Below the pieces are notes generated by a model, which was not told the origin of the DNA, ran no database searches, and was given only the letters and a program-made list of their open reading frames with translations. Positions 27,392-35,812 of a stretch of 64,000 nucleotides of DNA are shown here, piece after piece. The translations under genes were made by a program, and so were the position numbers. Positions within the stretch are counted from its first letter, which is position 1, and each line of letters opens with the position of its first letter. Source of the DNA: Acidobacteriota bacterium. Lineage in GTDB: Bacteria > Acidobacteriota > Terriglobia > Acidiferrales > UBA7541. The DNA lies in assembly GCA_013289665.1 (NCBI GenBank), contig JABCZN010000002.1, positions 428,653 through 492,652 of the forward strand. Direction: 5' to 3'.

Positions 27392-28576
27392 TCATGGGAG
27401 CGTTTGGACCTCAACCGATAAGACTGCCGGGAGGTCGCGCACGATCGGGGCCCAGGAATCTCCGGCATTAGACGAAGCATACACCTGGCCGCCGGTGGTG
27501 CCAAAGTAGACGCCGCAAGAGTCGAGAGAGTCAACGGCCATCGCGTCGCGAAGGATGTTTACGTAGCAATCGCTCTGCGGGAGACCCTTGGTGAGCGCTT
27601 CCCATTCGTTGCCGCCGGACTTGCTGCGATAAATGCGGAGTTTGCCTTCGGGAACGAAGTGTTCGCCGTCGCTCTTGATCGGGGCGACGTAGATTGTTTC
27701 CGGCTCGTGCGCGTGCACGTCAATCACGAAGCCGAAATCGCTGGGGAGATTACCGCTGACTTCGTGCCAGCGGTCACCGGCGTTGTCGCTGCGCATGACG
27801 TCCCAGTGCTTCTGCATGAAGAGCGTGTCGGGCTTCGAAGGATGCATGGCAACGTGGTGGACGCAGTGGCCGACCTCGGCGTTCGGATCGGGAATGAACT
27901 GTGAGACCAGGCCCTGATTGATCGGCTTCCAGGTTTTGCCCGTGTCGTCGGAGCGGAACGCGCCCGCGGCGGAAATGGCGATGTAGATGCGATTGGGATT
28001 TTTCTTGTCGAGAATGATGGTGTGGAGGCACATGCCGCCGGCGCCGGGTTGCCACTTCGGGCCAGTGCCATGGCCGCGGAGGCCGGAAAGCTCGCGCCAG
28101 TTTTTTCCGCCATCGGTGGATTTGAAGAGCGCGGCGTCTTCCACACCCGCGTACACAAGATCCGGATCGGTATGGGAAGGTTCAAGGTGCCAGACGCGCT
28201 TGAACTCCCAGGGATGCTGGGTGCCGTCGTAAAACTGGTGGGTGGTCAGCGGCGCGCCGGTTTCTTTCGAGACGTCGTAGGAGAACTTGTTGCTCTCGCC
28301 CTTGGGCATTCCGTCCGGCGTTTTGGTTTCGCCCGGAGGCGTGCCCGGCTGAAACCAGGTTTTGCCGCCGTCATCGGAGCGCTGGATGACTTGCCCGAAC
28401 CAGCCGCTCGATTGCGAGCAGTAGATTCGATCGGGATCGGCGGGCGAACCTTTGAGGTGGTAAATCTCCCAGCCGGCGAAATGCGGGCCGCTGACTTCCC
28501 ATTTTTCGCGCTTGCCGTCGGCCGTAAGAATAAATGCTCCCTTGCGCGTGCCGGCCAGGATTCGAACCTTGCTCAT
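27392..28576 (-). CDS. BNR/sialidase-like beta-propeller protein
   Basis: A 394-residue cytoplasmic beta-propeller without a signal peptide. At least five Asp-box (BNR) motifs of the type S-x-D-x-G-x-x-W are visible ([48 protein letters not shown]). The catalytic Arg triad and Tyr/Glu of true sialidases are not identifiable, so enzymatic sialidase activity should not be assumed. It is followed by the MoaD/ThiS gene and preceded, on the same strand, by the VOC/YCII cluster. Function unknown. Confidence 0.8.
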   Translation of the reverse strand: MSKVRILAGTRKGAFILTADGKREKWEVSGPHFAGWEIYHLKGSPADPDRIYCSQSSGWFGQVIQRSDDGGKTWFQPGTPPGETKTPDGMPKGESNKFSYDVSKETGAPLTTHQFYDGTQHPWEFKRVWHLEPSHTDPDLVYAGVEDAALFKSTDGGKNWRELSGLRGHGTGPKWQPGAGGMCLHTIILDKKNPNRIYIAISAAGAFRSDDTGKTWKPINQGLVSQFIPDPNAEVGHCVHHVAMHPSKPDTLFMQKHWDVMRSDNAGDRWHEVSGNLPSDFGFVIDVHAHEPETIYVAPIKSDGEHFVPEGKLRIYRSKSGGNEWEALTKGLPQSDCYVNILRDAMAVDSLDSCGVYFGTTGGQVYASSNAGDSWAPIVRDLPAVLSVEVQTLP

Positions 28577-28646
28577 TTGCCTCTGCTCCTTTTGGTGCGA
28601 TTCGTTCGAGAATCCGGGAAACGATCGTACCCTAAAACGGGCGAAG

Positions 28647-29069
28647 TTACGCGGCCTGAACGCCGGCGCGCTCGACGTTGACCATCCAGGGAATGCCGAA
28701 GCGGTCGGTCAACATGCCGAAACGATACGCCCAGAAGGTTTCACCGAGGGCCATGGTGACGGAGGCGCCTTCAGAGAGCGCGCCGAAAATGCGCTCGGCT
28801 TCCTTGATGTCCGTGAGGCCGATGTTGACGCTGAATCCCTGCGGCTTCGCGTAGCGGCCCGGAGGCGCATCGGAGGCCATGAGCACGGCATTGCCGATGG
28901 TGATGCGAGCGTGAAGAATTTTCTTTTGCCATTCGGGCGGCACTTGAACGGAGGCGGGGGTGCCTTCGTGGTTGAGCATCATTTCGATTTTTCCGCCGAA
29001 GATTTTCTCGTACGTCTTGAATGCTTCTTCACAATCGCCGTTGAACAATAGATAAGAATTGAATTGCAT
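28647..29069 (-). CDS. VOC-family protein, PhnB-like
   Basis: A 140-residue protein of the glyoxalase/VOC superfamily, PhnB-like branch. It begins [26 protein letters not shown] and has the paired beta-alpha-beta-beta-beta modules, with the FGIPWMVN end typical of the branch. These proteins are small metal-binding or metal-free folds of uncertain activity. It is the last gene of a same-strand series of two YCII and two VOC genes divergent from an ECF42-type sigma factor, which suggests control by that sigma factor. Confidence 0.85.
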   Translation of the reverse strand: MQFNSYLLFNGDCEEAFKTYEKIFGGKIEMMLNHEGTPASVQVPPEWQKKILHARITIGNAVLMASDAPPGRYAKPQGFSVNIGLTDIKEAERIFGALSEGASVTMALGETFWAYRFGMLTDRFGIPWMVNVERAGVQAA

Positions 29070-29098
29070 GTTTTGCTCCTTTTTGAGATTCAGCTTTC

Positions 29099-29596
29099 CT
29101 AACCACCAGAAGTGACAGAGGATTTCGGTTCGGCTGCTGCCTGCTGGAGTTTTTCGCTATCGATCTTGGTCATTTGCAGCATGGCCTGCATGGCGCGCTT
29201 CGCTCTCTGCGGATCCTTGTCGCCCAGCAACTGGCCAAGAATCGTGGGGATGATCTGCCAGGAGAGGCCGAACTTGTCCTGCAGCCAGCCGCAGCGATCC
29301 GTGCGGCCCCCGGCAGAAAGTTTCTCCCACAGGTCGTCCACTTCCTGCTGGGTTTCGCAGTTAACAAAAAACGAGATGGCGGGCGTGAACTTGAACTGCG
29401 GGCCGCCGTTCAGAGCGAAGAATTCCTGGCCTTCGATCTGGAAAGTCACCGACATCACGGAACCCTTGGGGCCTGGCCCCGCGTCGCCGTAACGCGAAAT
29501 CTTTCCCAGCTTCGAGTTTTTGAAGATGGAGATGTAGAAGTTGGCGGCTTCTTCGGCGTTGCCATCAAACCAGAGGAACGGAGTGATCTTTTGCAT
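29099..29596 (-). CDS. VOC-family protein, PhnB-like
   Basis: A 165-residue VOC protein starting [21 protein letters not shown], with [16 protein letters not shown] near residue 105 and a helical tail. Often annotated as 3-demethylubiquinone-9 methyltransferase-like, but it lacks a methyltransferase fold, so that name should not be transferred. It is 21 bp downstream of the first YCII gene and 29 bp upstream of the next VOC gene, so these three are almost certainly one transcript. Confidence 0.87.
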   Translation of the reverse strand: MQKITPFLWFDGNAEEAANFYISIFKNSKLGKISRYGDAGPGPKGSVMSVTFQIEGQEFFALNGGPQFKFTPAISFFVNCETQQEVDDLWEKLSAGGRTDRCGWLQDKFGLSWQIIPTILGQLLGDKDPQRAKRAMQAMLQMTKIDSEKLQQAAAEPKSSVTSGG

Positions 29597-29617
29597 GCGA
29601 GTTCCCTTTCCGCGAGG

Positions 29618-30043
29618 CTACTTTTTGCCTGCCGCGAGTTTCTTGCCGACTTCCCTGTGGTGGTCGACGGCTTCGCTCGGAGCAAAATCTTCCAGCTCGA
29701 AGAATTGCCGGACCTCGATTTCGCACTCTTCACTTGGACCATGGGGCGCGGGAACTCGTCTGGCCCACTCAATGGCTTCCTGTCGCGATTTCACATTAAT
29801 AATCCAGTAGCCAGCGACCAGTTCCCTGGTTTCGGCAAAGGGGCCGTCGATGACGGAGGGCTTGCCGCCGGAAAAACGGACCCGGAAGCCTTTGGCGCTC
29901 GATTGGAGCCCGGCAAGATCCACGAGGATTCCGGCGTTGACCAACTCCTCGTTGTACTTGGCCATGGCCGCAAGGAGGTCTTCGCTGGGCATTTTCCCGG
30001 CTTCGCTGTCTTTGTTGGCTTTTACGATCATCATGAACCTCAT
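29618..30043 (-). CDS. YCII-related DGPF-domain protein
   Basis: A 141-residue YCII-fold (ferredoxin-like) protein with the diagnostic DGPFAETRE motif (residues 66-74) and the GYWIINVKSRQEAIEWA strand-helix. DGPF proteins are the characteristic genomic partners of ECF42 sigma factors; their biochemical role is not known. A TGTCGA-N17-CGTC element lies 80 bp upstream of its start and could be the sigma-dependent promoter of the YCII-VOC-VOC transcript. Confidence 0.88.
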   Translation of the reverse strand: MRFMMIVKANKDSEAGKMPSEDLLAAMAKYNEELVNAGILVDLAGLQSSAKGFRVRFSGGKPSVIDGPFAETRELVAGYWIINVKSRQEAIEWARRVPAPHGPSEECEIEVRQFFELEDFAPSEAVDHHREVGKKLAAGKK

Positions 30044-30122
30044 GCTTTTTCTCCTGAACGGATTGAATGACGGCCAGAACCCTCCAAGAGCCGGGCCGGC
30101 CCATCCTGCCCTCTAGTTCTAA

Positions 30123-30149
30123 GACGATCGGGCGGGTGGAAATTCGACA
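30123..30149 (-). promoter_or_regulatory. Candidate ECF42-type promoter
   Basis: TGTCGA (30144-30149), 17-bp spacer, CGTC (30123-30126) on the strand of the YCII-VOC genes. This agrees with the ECF42 promoter pattern as I recall it from published work (TGTCGA at -35, CGA/TC at -10). Confidence 0.6.
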
Positions 30150-30160
30150 GGCCGGAGTGA

Positions 30161-30520
30161 TTAAATTTTGGGGAGTCCGTCCACCTCGACGAGGGGACGT
30201 ATCTCAACCGTGCCCCAGCGACCGGCGGGGACCCGGGCGGCAATGTCGATGGCTTCGTCAAGGTCTTTAGCATCAATAAGAAAGAAGCCGCCGAGCTGCT
30301 CGCGGGTTTCGGCGAACGGTCCATCGGTGACCAGACGCTTGCCATCCTCTAGGCGGAGACTGGTGGCCGTCGAGGTGGGCTGAAGGGGTGCCGCGCCAAG
30401 GAACTTGCCCGCTTCATGGAGCTTGTTGGCAAAAGCGGTGGACTCTACGTAGCAATGCTCCCGCTGCTCCTGGGTCAGTGCGCCGTTCTCCTCAAAGTAC
30501 ATCATTAACATATATTTCAT
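30161..30520 (-). CDS. YCII-related DGPF-domain protein
   Basis: A 119-residue YCII-fold protein. The start at ATG 30520 (MKYMLMMYFEENGAL) follows GGAGAA; a longer frame to 30577 lacks family similarity. The DGPFAETREQLGGFFL motif is intact. It is the first gene on the minus strand from the divergent ECF42 promoter region and is paralogous to the next gene. The two YCII genes are separated by 117 bp containing a candidate ECF42 promoter, so they may be transcribed both together and separately. Confidence 0.88.
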   Translation of the reverse strand: MKYMLMMYFEENGALTQEQREHCYVESTAFANKLHEAGKFLGAAPLQPTSTATSLRLEDGKRLVTDGPFAETREQLGGFFLIDAKDLDEAIDIAARVPAGRWGTVEIRPLVEVDGLPKI

Positions 30521-30677
30521 GGGATTCTCCGTATGGTTTGGGCCGCGCCACTGGGCTCTCTGAGAGGTTGCCGACACATTTCGTTGCTATCCTTCGGGGC
30601 GCAAATGGTGCGTCCCTCGGGACGACAAGTCGTTTGGGCCACGTGGGGTTTCGAAGCCCTTCGCACTCTACCTTTTA

Positions 30678-30704
30678 ATCGAACGGGCGACACATAATTC
30701 GACA
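30678..30704 (-). promoter_or_regulatory. Second candidate ECF42-type promoter
   Basis: TGTCGA (30699-30704), again with a 17-bp spacer, then CGAT (30678-30681) on the minus strand, in the gap between the divergent sigma gene and the first YCII gene. One base short of the CGA/TC pattern, but with the same geometry as the downstream copy. Confidence 0.4.
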
Positions 30705-30733
30705 GCGTACCGTAAGATATTTGAGGACCAACT

Positions 30734-32014
30734 ATGAATTCCGCTGCAGCCACCGCCGTTGAAACTGTCTATCGAGCCGAATGGGGCCGCATTGTGGCTA
30801 CGTTGATCCGGCTGATTGGCGATTTTGACCTTGCCGAAGAATGTGCGCAAGAGGCTTTCGCGGCGGCGGTGGACCAGTGGAGGCAGACCGGGGTGCCAGC
30901 GCTGCCGCGGGCGTGGATCATCCAGACGGCGCGAAACAAGGCCATTGACCGAATAAGGCGGCAGGGGCGGTACGCGGAAAAGCTGGCGCTTTACGGGAAT
31001 GCGGAGATTGGAACGGAGAGCCAGGAGCCAAATTACGACAGCAGCGAAATACCCGACGACCGGTTGCGCCTGATTTTCACCTGCTGCCACCCGGCGCTGG
31101 CGTTGGAAGCGCAGGTGGCGTTGACGCTGCGGACGTTGTGCGGGCTGGAAACAGAAGAGATTGCGCGAGCGTTTTTGACTTCGACGACAACCATGGCGCA
31201 ACGGCTGGTTCGGGCGAAGCGCAAGATTCGCGATGCGAAGATTCCCTACATTGTGCCGGAAACCCAGGCCATGGCCGAGCGGCTGGACGCCGTGCTGACA
31301 GTGATCTACCTGGTGTTCAACGAAGGGTATGCAGCGACGCGGGGGAGTTCGCTGCTGCGGGCCGATTTATGCTCCGAAGCCATCCGGCTGGGACGCGTGG
31401 TGGCAAGTTTGATGGGGCCGCAGGCGTCCCGGGAGGCGACGGCGCTGGTGGCGCTGATGCTCCTCCACGACGCGCGGCGCGAGGCGCGGCTGGATGAGGC
31501 GGGAGAGCTTGTGGTGCTCGAGGAGCAGGATCGCGGGCGGTGGAAGCGGGAGCAGATTCAGGAAGCACTGCAATTGGTCGAGGAGGCGTTGCGGGGGACA
31601 CCGGGGCCGCTGGCGCTGCAGGCGGCGATTGCGGCGGTGCATTGCCGGGCCGCGCGCGCGGCAGAGACGGACTGGCGAGAGATTGTGAGGCTGTATGATG
31701 CCTTGGCACGGGTGCAGCCCTCCCCGGTGGTTTCGCTGAACCGGGCTGTGGCAGTGGCGATGGCGGATGGGCCGCAACACGGATTGGACTTGATGACGGA
31801 ACTGGCAGCGGCGAGCGATCTCGGGAATTATCATTTGCTGCACGCGGCGCGGGCGGATATGCACCGGCGATTGGGGAGTTTTGCCGACGCGGCGGGAGAG
31901 TATCAGAAGGCGTTGGCATTGGTGACGAATGATAGTGAGCGGCGATATTTGGAGCGGCGGTTGAAGGAAGTAAAGAGCGGCCGGGCAAACCCGGTCACCA
32001 GAGATGCCACGTAG
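30734..32014 (+). CDS. ECF42-type sigma factor with C-terminal extension
   Basis: A 426-residue sigma factor. Residues 10-175 are ECF regions 2 and 4 ([36 protein letters not shown]). The remaining 250 residues form the helical, TPR-like extension that defines the ECF42 group, with the conserved [11 protein letters not shown] and [12 protein letters not shown] blocks just after region 4. No anti-sigma gene is present; in studied ECF42 proteins the C-terminal extension is needed for activity. It diverges from two DGPF genes, the standard context. The sigma gene itself has an AGGACC ribosome site and no TGTCGA element on its own strand, so autoregulation is not supported. Confidence 0.93.
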   Translation: MNSAAATAVETVYRAEWGRIVATLIRLIGDFDLAEECAQEAFAAAVDQWRQTGVPALPRAWIIQTARNKAIDRIRRQGRYAEKLALYGNAEIGTESQEPNYDSSEIPDDRLRLIFTCCHPALALEAQVALTLRTLCGLETEEIARAFLTSTTTMAQRLVRAKRKIRDAKIPYIVPETQAMAERLDAVLTVIYLVFNEGYAATRGSSLLRADLCSEAIRLGRVVASLMGPQASREATALVALMLLHDARREARLDEAGELVVLEEQDRGRWKREQIQEALQLVEEALRGTPGPLALQAAIAAVHCRAARAAETDWREIVRLYDALARVQPSPVVSLNRAVAVAMADGPQHGLDLMTELAAASDLGNYHLLHAARADMHRRLGSFADAAGEYQKALALVTNDSERRYLERRLKEVKSGRANPVTRDAT

Positions 32015-32030
32015 TTCGAGACAGGAATTC

Positions 32031-33122
32031 TTACAAAAACATGCGGGTAAGAAGGCCGGCGAGAGTGCCGAGCGCGGCTACCGTGGCGTAGGCTAGAGCG
32101 GCGACGCGCCAGGATAGGGATTTGCCGACGACGGAAAGCGAATAGACGCTCGTGATGCCTAGCGTACAGAGAATGGTGACGACGTAGGGGAGTGGGACGC
32201 CTTTGGTCATGGCGATGTAGGCGATGGCCACGTCGAAGGCCATCGGCACGGGCAGGAACGCCGCAACGAGAGCTACGAGAAGGATGCCGCCGATCGTGAC
32301 CGGGGCGAGGAGCGCCTGCGGCGGGAGAAGTTCAACGACGAGCGCGCCCAAGGCGGCCGCGAGGATCATCAGCGGCAAAGCAACTCGCGCTACATACCAG
32401 AAACTTTTGGCGAAAGAGCGCGCGACCCCAGTCGTGGCTTGCGGCCAGGTTTCCGTCGAGGGGATTTTGATGGGACGGGGAATCGTGGCGGCTTCCACCT
32501 TTTCCCGCGAAGCGACGGCGGGCGCGAAGACGAAGATCAGGAAGAGAACGGTGGCAAGCTTGATCAGCGCGACGGAGACGGGAAAAAGCGCGAAGGTCAT
32601 GGCGAGGACGACGACATTCAGCGCGGGCGACGCGAACATGGTGGCGAGGACGGATTCGGCGCTCATGCCGGAGGCGAAGAGTCCGCGCGCGATGGGGGCA
32701 ATGCAATTGGAGCAAACGGCCAGAGGAACGCCGGCGGCGGCGCCGAGGAGGGTGTTGAGAGTGCGGGAACGGAATCTGCGGCGAGGAAGCGTGGCGAGAA
32801 ATGTGAGCGCGGCGGGGCCGAAGAGGAAGGAAAAGGTCATGCCGATGCGGTTGGCGTCGAGCCAGTTGACCGTGGTGCGCCAGGCGCGGGAGGCGAGCGG
32901 CATGGAGCGATCGACCTCATAAACGGTGCCGAAGGTGAGCGCGCCCGAGGCTTTGACTTGCGTGCCGGCGTGGTAGCGCTTGAGGAGCGCGGGGTAGCGA
33001 GAGTCCACCCAGAAGATGCCGGCGATGGCGACGATTAGAAAGATGGCAAGCACGCGGCTGCGCCAGTTGCCAGTGGTGGCGGCGGATGCGTTGAAGTTCA
33101 GGGCGGTAGTCTGGGCAGACAT
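32031..33122 (-). CDS. Predicted permease, DUF318/ArsP-like
   Basis: A 363-residue polytopic membrane protein with eight or more hydrophobic segments. The central block GVPLAVCSNCIAPIARGLFASGMSAESVLATMFASPALN resembles the CSC-type half-repeat of DUF318 (COG0701) permeases, here as CSNC. A second half-repeat follows at about residue 270 (AAFLPVPMAFDVAIAY). Relatives export organoarsenicals or metals; the substrate here is unknown. Convergent with the sigma-factor gene, ending 16 bp from it. Confidence 0.75.
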   Translation of the reverse strand: MSAQTTALNFNASAATTGNWRSRVLAIFLIVAIAGIFWVDSRYPALLKRYHAGTQVKASGALTFGTVYEVDRSMPLASRAWRTTVNWLDANRIGMTFSFLFGPAALTFLATLPRRRFRSRTLNTLLGAAAGVPLAVCSNCIAPIARGLFASGMSAESVLATMFASPALNVVVLAMTFALFPVSVALIKLATVLFLIFVFAPAVASREKVEAATIPRPIKIPSTETWPQATTGVARSFAKSFWYVARVALPLMILAAALGALVVELLPPQALLAPVTIGGILLVALVAAFLPVPMAFDVAIAYIAMTKGVPLPYVVTILCTLGITSVYSLSVVGKSLSWRVAALAYATVAALGTLAGLLTRMFL

Positions 33123-33336
33123 TGCGGGCCTCCGTGGAGCGACCCCTGCGATGGAGAATTGCGTGAGTAGCGGGAATGTAGCGGGATTGGCGCAGGGTGG
33201 GAATAGTATGAATGCATTAGGCGGTGTCGAGCGGGCGGGGTCCTGAATTCAAGGATTGGGCGATTCCGTTGTGTGCCTAAAAGCGGGAGCTTTCGACTGA
33301 AAAGCCGGAAGGCGGCCGAAAGCCGCCCCTACGCGG

Positions 33337-33822
33337 CTAGGGCTTGGGACTGGCATTCCACATTTCTTGCTGGATTTTCCATTGGCCCATGGGGTCTTTG
33401 TGGAGGACGAAGAGAATTTTTCCGTAGCCTTCCATTGTTGGTTGATTCGGCGGCTGGAGGCCTTGTGTTTCGAGGCCCCATTCAGAGGCCCAGTCGCCGG
33501 AAACCTGAATGTCGTGAAAATCGATTTTTTCGCGGACGATTTTGTAGCCGGGCATCTGCGCGTTGATGTCGGTGATGAATTTTCCGATGGTGGCGCGGCC
33601 CACCATGGGCGCCATGCTGGGCAGCAGGCTGACGCCATCATCGGCCCACATGGCGATGATGGCGGGATTGTCCATGCGCAGGTGAGCGTTGATGAATTTT
33701 TCGTTGAAGGCGAGGATTTCAGCTTTGGGGTCCGCGGAAGGAGCGGGCGTTTGCAGGGAAAGTCGCGCGAGAAGAAACACCGCAGCCAGAAACAGGAAGG
33801 TGAAGCGACACGCCAGGAGCAT
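33337..33822 (-). CDS. Exported NTF2/DUF4440-like protein
   Basis: A 161-residue protein with an N-terminal signal peptide (MLLACRFTFLFLAAVFLLARLSLQ). The ATG at 33822 has a perfect AGGAGGT ribosome site; a 100-codon upstream extension is non-coding. The mature part is a cone-shaped NTF2 fold of the DUF4440/SnoaL group (FNEKFINAHLRMDNPAIIAMWADDGVSLLP). These are small ligand-binding or isomerase-like domains; no catalytic dyad is clear. Probably periplasmic. Preceded on the same strand by a small membrane-protein gene 58 bp away. Confidence 0.82.
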   Translation of the reverse strand: MLLACRFTFLFLAAVFLLARLSLQTPAPSADPKAEILAFNEKFINAHLRMDNPAIIAMWADDGVSLLPSMAPMVGRATIGKFITDINAQMPGYKIVREKIDFHDIQVSGDWASEWGLETQGLQPPNQPTMEGYGKILFVLHKDPMGQWKIQQEMWNASPKP

Positions 33823-33880
33823 GAGCGTACCTCCTGAGTGACCTTCATATCGGAGTTGGAGGTGAAATGGAAGAGGCCGC

Positions 33881-34210
33881 TTACATTCTGATGGGATCTT
33901 TCGCGTGTCGCGAAACGTACCAGCAGGGATTGAGACCGCGGTGCGGGAAAAGTGTGCGGGAACAGGGGACGTCTTCTTCAGGCTGCACAGCGTCGATCTG
34001 GTATTCGATTTTGTTTCCTTTGTCGGGAATGGCAAGAAGGCGAACGTGGTGAACGGAGGAGTTGGCGGCGCCCAACCGGGGAACGGCGAGGCGAGCGTGG
34101 TACCAGGTAAGATCCACCGCATAGGTGATGAAAAAGAGCAGTGTGAGAGATGCGGCGATGCGCAGAATTAATCGGGCGCCGGGAGAATAACGATCGGTCG
34201 TGTCGGGCAT
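33881..34210 (-). CDS. Small membrane-anchored hypothetical protein
   Basis: A 109-residue protein from ATG 34210 with one membrane helix near the N-terminus (ILRIAASLTLLFFITYAVDL) and a basic, extracytoplasmic domain containing two Cys (VPCSRT, NPCWYV) that could form a disulfide. I do not recognise a family. It probably shares a transcript with the NTF2-like gene downstream. Confidence 0.6.
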   Translation of the reverse strand: MPDTTDRYSPGARLILRIAASLTLLFFITYAVDLTWYHARLAVPRLGAANSSVHHVRLLAIPDKGNKIEYQIDAVQPEEDVPCSRTLFPHRGLNPCWYVSRHAKDPIRM

Positions 34211-34399
34211 GGTATTGGGCTGCGGAGGTATTCTGCCTCGGGAGAGGATTTGAAGGAAGGGAGAATTGGGGTATGGACCCAAGTTGGTGGAACGGCAGGC
34301 GCGGAAATTCCTTTTTGGCGATGGAACAATTTGAGTCGCGCAACGGGTGAATGCCGTGAACGTTAAAAGCAGGCGCGCTCCTGCTTTTCAATTTATGGT

Positions 34400-34672
34400 T
34401 TAGAGAGCGGCGGACTTGCGGTCGGCGGCAGAAGCTGCCAGGGCAAAGGGGTAGTCCACAATTTGATTGATCGAGTAGACCGACTCGCGTTCGCAGGAAC
34501 GGCAGCGCACGTTGAAGACGCGGGAAATCAGATGGTAGTGAATGTCGCCGGAATCGGTGAGTCCCTGGAACTCGATTTCCTTTCTGCTGACCAGGCCGGG
34601 AACGCGAATGGGCTTGCTGCAGTGGCGGCAGACGACGGCGCGGAATTTTTCAGAGACTACCGGTGATGCCAT
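34400..34672 (-). CDS. Small zinc-ribbon protein
   Basis: A 90-residue protein with two CxxC knuckles, CRHC (residues 15-18) and CRSC (57-60), 39 residues apart, which should form one zinc ribbon. The sequence between them is a beta-rich segment. No other domain is visible; the function is unknown. The start has a GGAGTCC upstream. Confidence 0.65.
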   Translation of the reverse strand: MASPVVSEKFRAVVCRHCSKPIRVPGLVSRKEIEFQGLTDSGDIHYHLISRVFNVRCRSCERESVYSINQIVDYPFALAASAADRKSAAL

Positions 34673-35004
34673 GAGCGGGACTCCTTAGATTTAGACCGGG
34701 GCTTAGGGAAGGGTGAGAATACCGGAAGGCAACGTGGGTTGTCCAGCGAAGGATAGGTGGAAAAACGGTGGAAAACAGGGCGCGCGGTGTGCACAATTGA
34801 ACGGCATTAACGTCTTTCAATTGAGCACTTTACCTGATTACAAAAAGACAAGGAAACGGGCAGCCCTTAGTAGGACTAAGAGTTGCGTGAAAAAGATGGG
34901 GATCGAGTAGGAAAGTAGGGTAAAAGGCGCCCGCCTCCCCCTCGGGAGGGCAGGCGGAAGGTGGCCGCTACAAGTACTTGCCAATGGAGATGCCGGTGGA
35001 AAAC
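34673..35004. other. Intergenic region with palindromes
   Basis: 332 bp without a credible gene. It contains small stem-loops CTTAGT-AGG-ACTAAG (about 34865-34880) and a GC-rich CCGCCTCCC...GGGAGGGCAGGCGG palindrome (about 34932-34958) of the kind seen in other gaps. It ends at a tRNA-like fragment. Confidence 0.5.
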
Positions 35005-35037
35005 TGGTGGAGCAGATGGGTTTGAACCCACAACCTT
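35005..35037 (-). repeat. tRNA 3'-end fragment, degenerate
   Basis: The minus strand reads as the 3' end of a tRNA: variable region, a T-arm with TTCAAA in the loop, acceptor end GCTCCACCA. It is closely similar to the last 33 bases of the tRNA-Ala at 35648-35723, but the T-stem lacks one base and no 5' half is present. It may be an attachment-site scar from an element that integrated in the tRNA-Ala gene. Confidence 0.55.
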
Positions 35038-35068
35038 CTCTGTTTCACCGGGACTCGCTCCGTGACAA

Positions 35069-35470
35069 TCATCGCCCCGCCCTTGGCCGTCGGTCGTCGG
35101 GATTTTGCGACGGGAAGGCTGCTTCAATCAAGAAATCCTTAACCGTTTCGCTCACTGTGCGCGGAAATCGCAGCGCGTAGTCCCGAAGCCTGGCCGGAGC
35201 TAGAAACTGCAATTGGAGTTCGTCTAAGGGCGTCGGAAGTCCTTCTTGACGGTTTAGGTAGATACAATCCAGTAGCGCCTTCTCAGGTTCCGCGATGAGA
35301 TATTTGTTGTCGCGAGTAGCTTTTTCCTCATAGCCCCAATAGAGTTCGGGAGAGATCTTTCGATACACGATGCTGACAGACTTGCCTCTGAAAGCCTGCG
35401 GATAGCCTGGTGTGACGCAAGTCAGTATTGACGGACTTTGAGTAATGACGCCTCGCTCCACCAAAGCCGG
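35069..35470 (-). pseudogene. AbiEi-type antitoxin, C-terminal remnant
   Basis: About 130 codons matching the C-terminal part of type IV AbiEi-family antitoxins: a beta-rich segment leading to ISPELYWGYEE and EPEKALLDCIYLN, the hallmark of the AbiEi C-terminal domain. The N-terminal winged helix that binds the operator is missing: an in-frame TAG precedes FPALVERGV. No AbiEii toxin follows; the minus-strand frame ends near the tRNA fragment. It lies between a tRNA-Ala gene and a tRNA 3' fragment, which fits a decayed integrated element. Confidence 0.7.
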
Positions 35471-35647
35471 GAACTATAGTCTCTTCGAGGCGAAGAACCG
35501 ATGATGCTTCGACAACCTGAACGCCCCTTTTGCGTCCACCGGACTTTCTGCCTGTTTTGACTGATTGTAGCTGTTCACGCGGGGGGATGAGTCTGGCTCA
35601 ATAGCGCTCTCCGAACAACCTCTGCTTCCGGCGGAAGCTGGTTGTAA

Positions 35648-35723
35648 TGGTGGAGCCGATGGGGTTCGAACCCACGACCTCCTCGATGCCATCGAGGCGC
35701 GCTCCCAGCTGCGCCACGGCCCC
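35648..35723 (-). tRNA. tRNA-Ala (GGC)
   Basis: A 76-nt cloverleaf with encoded CCA. The acceptor stem GGGGCCG pairs with CGGCTCC (one G-U), the anticodon arm CCTCG-ATGGCAT-CGAGG gives anticodon GGC, and the T-arm is GTGGG-TTCGAAC-CCCAT. All standard features are present. Confidence 0.97.
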
Positions 35724-35812
35724 ACCGGAGAACTGCGAGAACAATATTAACATCCGAGAGCGGCGTCCGTCTATCCATTGGGTTCGTCGAATAGAAAAAA
35801 GGTGGCGGAACC

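Noticed and set aside
27392..28576. True sialidase activity for the BNR propeller
   Set aside because: Asp-box motifs are present but the catalytic Arg triad and Tyr/Glu pair cannot be identified, and there is no signal peptide.
35005..35090. A complete second tRNA gene
   Set aside because: Only the 3' end is tRNA-like; the T-stem lacks a base and no D- or anticodon arm can be folded.
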